Of a stretch of DNA of 5,156 nucleotides, positions 1 through 5,156 are shown piece by piece. The notes beneath the pieces are model-generated. The model was not told the origin of the DNA. It was given only the letters and a program-made list of their open reading frames with translations, and made no database searches. The stretch is from JBBIQS01 sp037442205 (GTDB lineage Bacteria; Myxococcota; Myxococcia; Myxococcales; UBA5297). Numbering within the stretch: position 1 is the stretch's first letter; each line of letters begins with the position of its first letter. The translations under genes were made by a program, and so were the position numbers. The stretch covers positions 1 to 5,156 of the forward strand of contig JBBIQS010000170.1 in assembly GCA_037442205.1 (NCBI GenBank), in the 5' to 3' direction.

Positions 1-235
1 GCCGCAGCCAGGGGAGGAAGCTGCCCGGGTCGCGGAGCTGCCCCAGCCCGCTCCAGACCTGCAGGTAGACGTCCTGGGCGGCGTCGCGGGCCAGCTCGAC
101 GTCGCGGGTCTCGGCCAGGGTGATGGCGGTGACCAGCGCGCTGGTGGCGGTGACCAGGCGGGCGAAGGCGCCGCGGTCGCCGCGGGCGGCGGCGAGGACC
201 TCGGCTTCTAGGGCGGCGTCGGCGAGCAGGGACAT
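1..235 (-). CDS. ECF-type RNA polymerase sigma factor, N-terminal 78 codons (runs off left edge)
   Basis: This is the start of a sigma-70 family protein of the extracytoplasmic-function type, which would direct RNA polymerase to a specific promoter set. The visible part corresponds to region 2: an N-terminal helix (LEAEVLAAARGDRGAFARLV, residues 8-27), then ARDAAQDVYLQVW (about 52-64), which matches the usual 'AEDLVQEVFLRVW' core-binding segment, and DPGSFLPWLR (about 69-78), equivalent to the '..SFRTWLYRI' segment. The ATG is supported by GGAG (plus-strand 244-247) 8 nt upstream. The segment between the first helix and the core-binding helix is Thr/Ala-rich (ATSALVTAITLAETRD) rather than the usual 'hRrlYRlAlrltgd', so the family is clear but the subgroup is not. 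Region 4 is outside the window. The gene lies 73 nt after the regulator stop on the same strand, so co-transcription is possible; a hairpin in the gap could modulate it. Confidence 0.8.
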   Translation of the reverse strand, partial: MSLLADAALEAEVLAAARGDRGAFARLVTATSALVTAITLAETRDVELARDAAQDVYLQVWSGLGQLRDPGSFLPWLR

Positions 236-243
236 GTGGGTGG

Positions 244-247
244 CTCC
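244..247 (-). promoter_or_regulatory. Shine-Dalgarno sequence of the sigma factor gene
   Basis: On the minus strand the sequence reads GGAG, then 8 nt, then ATG at 235. Spacing is near the optimum and fixes the sigma factor start. Confidence 0.6.
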
Positions 248-268
248 GGCGGCGGCGCGTCGGGGGCC

Positions 269-292
269 GCCTGCCACGAGGAGCAGGCAGGC
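269..292 (-). terminator. hairpin between regulator and sigma factor genes (possible weak terminator or attenuator)
   Basis: GCCTGCC (269-275) and GGCAGGC (286-292) form a perfect 7-bp stem with a 10-nt loop. It begins 16 nt after the regulator stop codon in the minus-strand reading direction. No T-tract follows, so it is not a canonical intrinsic terminator. It may instead be an mRNA 3'-end stabiliser, a partial attenuator between the two genes, or chance in GC-rich DNA. Confidence 0.3.
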
Positions 293-308
293 CGGAGGAC
301 CTGACCGC

Positions 309-1733
<1,425 letters not shown>

Positions 1734-1740
1734 GGGCGCG

Positions 1741-1746
1741 ATGATA
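1741..1746 (-). promoter_or_regulatory. -10 hexamer TATCAT of a probable leaderless promoter for the regulator
   Basis: On the minus strand the sequence reads TATCAT, then 7 nt (CGCGCCC), then ATG at 1733. With normal -10 to start-site spacing, transcription would begin at or next to the A of the ATG. No Shine-Dalgarno lies upstream and no convincing -35 hexamer is seen at the 17-nt distance. TANNNT 6-7 nt before the start codon is the known signature of leaderless genes in other high-GC bacteria. Confidence 0.4.
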
Positions 1747-1912
1747 CACCGCGGGTGGCGCGGCTCCGCCGTGCTCCCGCTCCGCCCGTCACCGACCGGA
1801 GGCCATCGCGCTGGCGAGGCGGGTCACCTTCCGGGCGGCGAATTCGCAAAGAGCCTGGTGGATCATTTCACGAAAGGGCAAGTAAGCTGGGCGTCCGGGT
1901 GAGCTGACGGCT

Positions 1913-1928
1913 CGGGAGGGAACTTGCC
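1913..1928 (+). promoter_or_regulatory. sigma-54-like -24/-12 element upstream of the first secreted-protein gene
   Basis: GG (1914-1915), ten bases, then GC (1926-1927) in a perfect TTGC (1924-1927). Compared with TGGCACG-N4-TTGCW, the GG, the A, the final G of the -24 box and all four TTGC bases match; the first T, both C residues and the final W do not. It would start RNA near 1939, leaving a leader of about 40 nt before the GTG at 1978. The same purine run could be read as a Shine-Dalgarno for a TTG at 1924, so the two readings compete. GG-N10-GC is frequent by chance in GC-rich DNA. Confidence 0.25.
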
Positions 1929-1967
1929 TGCGCGGGCCTGCGGCACCGCGGTGTCATCAATCGTAAC

Positions 1968-1971
1968 GGAG
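1968..1971 (+). promoter_or_regulatory. Shine-Dalgarno GGAG supporting the GTG start at 1978
   Basis: GGAG is followed by 6 nt (CACTCT) and GTG. It favours 1978 over the longer in-frame TTG at 1924, which would place about 36 residues before the hydrophobic core of the signal peptide, and over the in-frame GTG at 2023, which has a tidy signal peptide but no Shine-Dalgarno. Confidence 0.55.
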
Positions 1972-1977
1972 CACTCT

Positions 1978-3363
1978 GTGCCTCGACGCCTCGATCGCTC
2001 ATTCCAGCCCGCGCGACATCAAGTGGCTGCGCTGCGGCTCGTCTCCACCCTCGCGCTGATCGCCGTGGCCGGTTCCGCCGCCGCGAATGGAGGCCCGGTG
2101 GAGATCGTGCCGAGGCTGGCAGGGCGGGGCACGATCCAGCCGCTGGAGGAGAGCCAGGTGCAACTCGTCTCCGAGCGCTTGAGCCTTTCGATTCCGGACG
2201 CAGGAATCTGGCACGCAAGGGCCGAGTACCAGCTGGACAACCCGGGACCTGCGCGTTCTCTGCTGTTCGGGGTTCCCGCGCCGTGGGCGGCATTCGAGTT
2301 CGACGGAGCTCCGCCCGCCCCATCCGAGGCGATTATCGAGGGCGCCAAGCTGATCCAGATCGTGTTCCAGGGATCGCGGGTGCCGTGCAGGCCTTACCTG
2401 GACGCCCAGGCGCCTGCTGGCCGCTGGCCCGAGAAGATTGAAACGTGGTGTGTAGCGCGGATTGCTGTGCCCAAGGGTCGGGGATTGACCCTCTCTCTCG
2501 AGTACGACGGCTGGGTGCGCGACATCGGGCGCGTCGACAGCCCAGCTGGAGCGGGCAGGATTTCCTATACCCTTGCCCCTGCAGGCTACTGGCGAGGCCG
2601 TATTCGCAGCCTCTCGCTGGAGTTCGATCCAGGTCCGTTCGCCGGCCAGGTCAAGGTGGTCTGGCCACCGTACGTTCGCGAAGAGAACGGGAGGTACCGC
2701 TGGGAGGGAGCGGACCTGGACCTGCGGAAGCTGGGCCCGGTTGTGCTCGACGTCCAGAATCGTCGCAGGAGTCGCAAGTGGAGCGGGGGCGGGTGGCTGC
2801 GTGCGTCCGCGAACCTGACCGCCAAGGCGTCGAGCACTCTGGCGCCGTACGGGAAGCACGACTACTCGGCTGCCAGGGCCATCGACGGAGACTGGGCCAC
2901 GGCGTGGTGCGAAGGGGTCAAGGGGTCAGGCCTCGGCGAGAGCCTCGAGATCGCCATCGACGTTCCGGGCGCCGGTGACCGGGAGTGCCGCCTCCTGGAT
3001 TTCGAGCTGGTGCCCGGACTTTCGGTGGACGACACACTTTTTCGCGCCAATGGTCGGTTGATGGCTGGCCGGCTGGAGCGATGCGACGACCCCAAGGACG
3101 GCTTCGACTTCGACCTCTCCGACTCCAAGTGGGATCCGAACGTCTGGGCAGGGCTTCGTGACGACACGCCAGCCGCCTTTGCAGACCAGGAGATCACCAT
3201 CCCATCCGGAGTGCTCGGCGGCGTACCTGCCTGCGTCCGGCTCGTGATCGGCAAAGTGAAGCCTGGCAGCAAGTACGCCGACACCTGCGTGAGCGAGCTG
3301 ACGCCGCGGGTCTACTGCAAGCCACGCGCGGCTACCGAGGACCGGAAGGGTAGGACCCCGTGA
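1978..3363 (+). CDS. secreted protein, DUF4424-like N-terminal region plus NADase-type glycan-binding (discoidin-like) domain; paralogue A
   Basis: Function unknown; predicted to be exported and possibly to bind carbohydrate. From GTG 1978 (461 aa) a basic n-region precedes the hydrophobic stretch LVSTLALIAVAG and a SAAA^N cleavage site near residue 36. Residues about 55-105 (ERLSLSI..., YQLDNPGPARSLLFGVPAPW) resemble the first beta-sandwich of DUF4424 proteins. Residues about 284-447 carry hallmarks of the NADase-type glycan-binding domain (named after the translocation domain of streptococcal NAD-glycohydrolase): ASST, AIDGDWATAWCEG, GSGLGE, then KPGSKYADTCVSEL. Mature cysteines lie at 137, 158, 311, 337, 369, 419, 437 and 447, an even set suited to four disulfides outside the cytoplasm. 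No membrane anchor or lipobox is seen. A paralogue follows 99 nt downstream. Alternative starts are TTG 1924 and GTG 2023. C-terminal domain assignment is fairly firm; the N-terminal one is tentative. Confidence 0.85.
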   Translation: MPRRLDRSFQPARHQVAALRLVSTLALIAVAGSAAANGGPVEIVPRLAGRGTIQPLEESQVQLVSERLSLSIPDAGIWHARAEYQLDNPGPARSLLFGVPAPWAAFEFDGAPPAPSEAIIEGAKLIQIVFQGSRVPCRPYLDAQAPAGRWPEKIETWCVARIAVPKGRGLTLSLEYDGWVRDIGRVDSPAGAGRISYTLAPAGYWRGRIRSLSLEFDPGPFAGQVKVVWPPYVREENGRYRWEGADLDLRKLGPVVLDVQNRRRSRKWSGGGWLRASANLTAKASSTLAPYGKHDYSAARAIDGDWATAWCEGVKGSGLGESLEIAIDVPGAGDRECRLLDFELVPGLSVDDTLFRANGRLMAGRLERCDDPKDGFDFDLSDSKWDPNVWAGLRDDTPAAFADQEITIPSGVLGGVPACVRLVIGKVKPGSKYADTCVSELTPRVYCKPRAATEDRKGRTP

Positions 3364-3402
3364 GCACGATTGCGCGAGAGGATCTTCCGAAGCACTGCGC
3401 TG
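3364..3402 (+). repeat. 3' flank of paralogue A, matching the 3' flank of paralogue B
   Basis: Directly after the stop codon this segment has GCAC (3364-3367), ATCTTCCG (3382-3389) and GCGCTG (3397-3402). The same three blocks in the same order follow the second paralogue at 4825-4863, and GCGCTG begins exactly 34 nt after the last stop-codon base in both cases. It is probably a duplicated flank. Confidence 0.45.
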
Positions 3403-3462
3403 CGGGCAGCACGTTTGGTGTTGGCCATGGAGTAACGAGCCCTGCCTGTCTGGGCCTGGAAT

Positions 3463-4824
3463 ATGGTCCATAGCCGCCCACTCACGATCCGACGCGACGT
3501 GTCCAGGAGAGCGGTTCTCCGGGCGCTCTTCCTGACCTGTTGCGGCTTGTTGGGCCTGCATGCTCCTGCGGCGAAGGCGGACCACGAGGAAACGGGAATG
3601 AAGATCCCGCCAACCCGTGGCTATGGGGGCGGCCTCGTCTTTCTCGACGGATCTGGGATCCGCGTTTCGTCCCTCGAGGTCCGAGTGGAAATAGGGCGTC
3701 AGGAGCATTTTGGATATGTGGTCCGATCGCGCTATGTGCTGAACAATGCCGGGCCAGCGACCAAGTCGCTGGTGGGTGTCCCCGTGGCCTGGCATCGATG
3801 GGAGTTTCGCGACGACGGAACGGCGGGGCCGGAGGTTCTCGAATATTTGAAAGACGTCAAGATTGTCGTGGCTGGGAGGGCCTACCAGTGCGGGCCGTGG
3901 AATACGAAACCGGTCACCTTCAGCGCCAGCATCTGGCGGGTGGTGACGGTGGAAGGTTGGTGCGCGGTACTTGTAGACGTACCGAGCGGAACCGACGTGC
4001 CGGCCTCGCTTCAGGTGCCCGGGTGGTTCAGGGTGAGGGATCACCAGAGCGCAGTGAGACTCTGGTATTCACCGTTTCCCCGGCGATCCGACGATTACCG
4101 AGTGAAGCGCGTGTCAGTGTCGATTGACCTCGGCCCAGCCGCACGAAGATCGGTCCACGTGATGTCTCCTGGGGGAGGCGCCTTGAAGAAAGGGAGAGTG
4201 GAGTGGGAGTGGAGTGGCGTGGCCCCGAACTCGGTTCCCGCCATTGAGATGGATGTGGATTGGACGGAAAGAGGACGCCGTCCCGAGTTGCTCCTTCGTT
4301 CCGGGGTGGGGATGTCTGCGAGTAGTACGGGCCCAGGAGGGGCCCGACAACTGTTGGGAGTGGGCGCTGAAAGTGGGAGTCTTGGAGCGGGGGGTTGGTG
4401 CAGTGAGGATGCCACTAGAGCCGCGGTGCTCGAGGTCTCTCTTGGTGCGGCGGATCGAGGCCTCAAGAAGTGCGCCATCCATGACTTCGTCATGGTCGCT
4501 GGGCGTCCAGAGACTGACAGAGCATGGCGGGAGGCGGGTGTGCTGCAAGAAGGAAGGGTTGAGAGCTGCTCGCATCCCAAAGATGGCTTCACGTTCGACA
4601 GGCGGGGATATGGGATCACCTCAAAGGGGGTGACGATACTGCCTGAGGCGCTTGAGGACGACCCGGCATTGGCGCGAACGGAAATCCTGCCACCTGCCGG
4701 CGTCCTGGCGAACGAGCGGGACTGCTTCCGGCTGATACCACTCGGAGGAAGGTCCGGAACCAAACCTGGCTGGTGCGTTTCGGAATTCACACCGCGTGTG
4801 CTCTGTCAGGCCAGACCCGAGTAA
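3463..4824 (+). CDS. exported cysteine-rich protein, divergent paralogue B of the upstream secreted protein
   Basis: Function unknown. 453 aa. The N-terminus holds SRRAVLRALFLTCCGLLG, a hydrophobic export signal with a twin-arginine-like SRRxVLR start, then APAAKA^DHEE as a plausible cleavage site after residue 39. GGGLVFLDGSGIRVSSLEV (about 55-73) and YVLNNAGPATKSLVGVPVAW (91-110) resemble DUF4424 proteins and align with paralogue A (YQLDNPGPARSLLFGVPAPW). Mature cysteines 143, 167, 313, 337, 369, 421, 438 and 448 match the eight of paralogue A in order and nearly in spacing; CSHPKDGFTFD (369-379) matches CDDPKDGFDFD. In the C-terminal domain the ligand-site signature is eroded: ASST remains, but DGDxxTAW is reduced to GGWC and SKYADT to TKPGWC. 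ATG 3463 has only a weak GGA two bases upstream; GTG 3499 would also keep the signal. Codons such as ATA, AGA and GGA are commoner than in the regulator gene. Confidence 0.85.
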   Translation: MVHSRPLTIRRDVSRRAVLRALFLTCCGLLGLHAPAAKADHEETGMKIPPTRGYGGGLVFLDGSGIRVSSLEVRVEIGRQEHFGYVVRSRYVLNNAGPATKSLVGVPVAWHRWEFRDDGTAGPEVLEYLKDVKIVVAGRAYQCGPWNTKPVTFSASIWRVVTVEGWCAVLVDVPSGTDVPASLQVPGWFRVRDHQSAVRLWYSPFPRRSDDYRVKRVSVSIDLGPAARRSVHVMSPGGGALKKGRVEWEWSGVAPNSVPAIEMDVDWTERGRRPELLLRSGVGMSASSTGPGGARQLLGVGAESGSLGAGGWCSEDATRAAVLEVSLGAADRGLKKCAIHDFVMVAGRPETDRAWREAGVLQEGRVESCSHPKDGFTFDRRGYGITSKGVTILPEALEDDPALARTEILPPAGVLANERDCFRLIPLGGRSGTKPGWCVSEFTPRVLCQARPE

Positions 4825-4863
4825 GCACCCGGAGAACCGCATCTTCCGCGCCTGAGGGCGCTG
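4825..4863 (+). repeat. 3' flank of paralogue B, matching the 3' flank of paralogue A
   Basis: After the TAA stop the blocks GCAC (4825-4828), ATCTTCCG (4841-4848) and GCGCTG (4858-4863) repeat those found after paralogue A at 3364-3402. The last block is again 34 nt from the stop codon. The intervening bases differ, as expected for an old duplication. Confidence 0.45.
4848..4861 (+). terminator. short hairpin after paralogue B (weak candidate terminator)
   Basis: GCGCC (4848-4852), TGAG loop, GGCGC (4857-4861): a perfect 5-bp all-GC stem 23 nt after the stop codon. No T-tract follows, so it is only a weak candidate for a transcription end. Confidence 0.25.
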
Positions 4864-5076
4864 GCACAGAGTCCGCCGCCCGGAGGGCTGCACGGGCAAG
4901 GCGGAGAGCGGGAAGGCAGACCTGGCGAGGCTGAGGACCCTGGCGGCGAGCCGGTGCTGGGAGAAGGCGGAATGGCAAGCGGCGTTGACCGGTCTGGCGG
5001 CGAGCGGACTCTCGCGGGCGGCGTTCAGCCGGGCGACGATCGGGGCCGGCGCCTTGAGGATCTCGGTCTCGCCGAT
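4864..5076. other. no intact gene; probable remnant junction
   Basis: I see no supported gene here. Open frames on the minus strand run into the 3' part of paralogue B and give Arg/Pro/Ala-rich translations typical of GC-rich non-coding frames. One plus-strand stretch (4970-5035) reads EWQAALTGLAASGLSRAAFS, which resembles the N-terminus of IS66-type accessory proteins (pattern W...V..W..SGLS..EFA). It has no start codon or Shine-Dalgarno and breaks off, so it would be a fossil at most. Confidence 0.3.
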
Positions 5077-5156
5077 CCCGGCGACGAGCCCAACGACGAC
5101 CAGCGCCACGGTGTAGGGCAGCCGGAGCGGGCGGGCGACGATCGCCACGATCGCTG
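5077..5156 (-). pseudogene. N-terminal fragment resembling a CPA1-type cation:proton antiporter (runs off right edge)
   Basis: The minus-strand frame entering from the right edge reads AIVAIVARPLRLPYTVALVV followed by VGLVAG. This matches the pattern of the first membrane region of NhaP/CPA1 Na+/H+ antiporters ('LARRLRLPYTVALVLVGLALG'). After about residue 27 the translation (GETEILKAPAPIVARLNAAR...) no longer looks like an antiporter: the expected 'LLLVFLPPLLFEAA' segment is absent, and the frame continues antisense into paralogue B. The most likely reading is a truncated gene whose 5' end lies beyond the window. Alternatives are a divergent short membrane protein or chance. The family call rests on a motif of about 25 residues. 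Confidence 0.4.

Noticed and set aside
1924..1977. N-terminal extension of paralogue A from TTG 1924
   Set aside because: It would put about 36 residues before the signal-peptide core, its purine run is close to the TTG and overlaps a promoter-like element, and GTG 1978 has a better placed GGAG. It cannot be fully excluded.
3399..3410. GCTG-CGGG-CAGC palindrome as a terminator between the paralogues
   Set aside because: The stem is only 4 bp with no T-tract, so it is too weak to call a terminator.
3427..3435. ATG GAG TAA minimal open frame before paralogue B
   Set aside because: A two-codon frame with no Shine-Dalgarno is expected by chance.
3598..3600. Internal ATG of paralogue B preceded by a purine-rich GAGGAAACGGGA
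   Set aside because: Starting here would remove the export signal, whose cleavage site fits well, from a cysteine-rich protein that aligns with a secreted paralogue.
3571..3600. Lipobox in the signal peptide of paralogue B (LTCC)
   Set aside because: The residues before either cysteine (F-L-T or L-T-C) do not fit the usual [LVI][ASTVI][GAS]C pattern, and a good AKA signal-peptidase I site follows.
2926..4044. Long minus-strand open frame (372 codons) across the paralogue junction
   Set aside because: It spans two plus-strand genes with signal peptides and conserved cysteines; its own translation shows no family features.
4621..5148. Minus-strand frame as a complete 175-residue membrane protein
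   Set aside because: Only the first 25 or so residues look like a membrane segment. The rest is compositionally random and half of it lies antisense to paralogue B.

Overview
The window is very GC-rich, with strong G/C bias at third codon positions. It carries an NtrC/NtrX-type sigma-54 activator, the start of an ECF-like sigma factor, and secreted proteins of a type common in predatory or soil bacteria. This suits a high-GC myxobacterium (Anaeromyxobacter or a relative). That placement is an inference from gene style; no taxonomic marker is present.

Left part (1-1733, all minus strand). A complete 474-residue response regulator (receiver, AAA+ sigma-54 activation domain, Fis-type helix-turn-helix) is followed 73 nt downstream by the first 78 codons of an ECF-type sigma factor that runs off the left edge. 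A hairpin lies in the gap. The regulator has no Shine-Dalgarno sequence but has a TATCAT hexamer exactly 7 nt before its ATG, which suggests a leaderless mRNA.

Middle (1734-1977). A divergent intergenic region holds no convincing gene. It contains a sigma-54-like -24/-12 element and a good ribosome binding site for the rightward gene.

Right part (1978-4824, plus strand). Two consecutive genes encode exported proteins of about 450-460 residues that are distant paralogues. Each has a signal peptide, an N-terminal beta-rich region recalling DUF4424, and a C-terminal discoidin-like region. In the first protein this region matches the NADase-type glycan-binding (translocation-domain-like) family. 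All eight cysteines of the mature proteins are in the same order with nearly the same spacing, and short blocks of the flanking DNA also match. This indicates an old tandem duplication in which the second copy kept the cysteine framework but lost the recognisable ligand-site signature. This pair is the most interesting content of the window; its function is unknown.

Right edge (4825-5156). No intact gene is visible. A minus-strand frame entering from the right resembles the first membrane segment of a CPA1-type cation:proton antiporter and then loses similarity. A short plus-strand stretch nearby resembles the N-terminus of an IS66-type accessory protein. The region looks like a junction of gene remnants.

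The regulator and the secreted pair are divergent neighbours. Direct control of the pair by the regulator is possible, given the sigma-54-like element, but is not shown.
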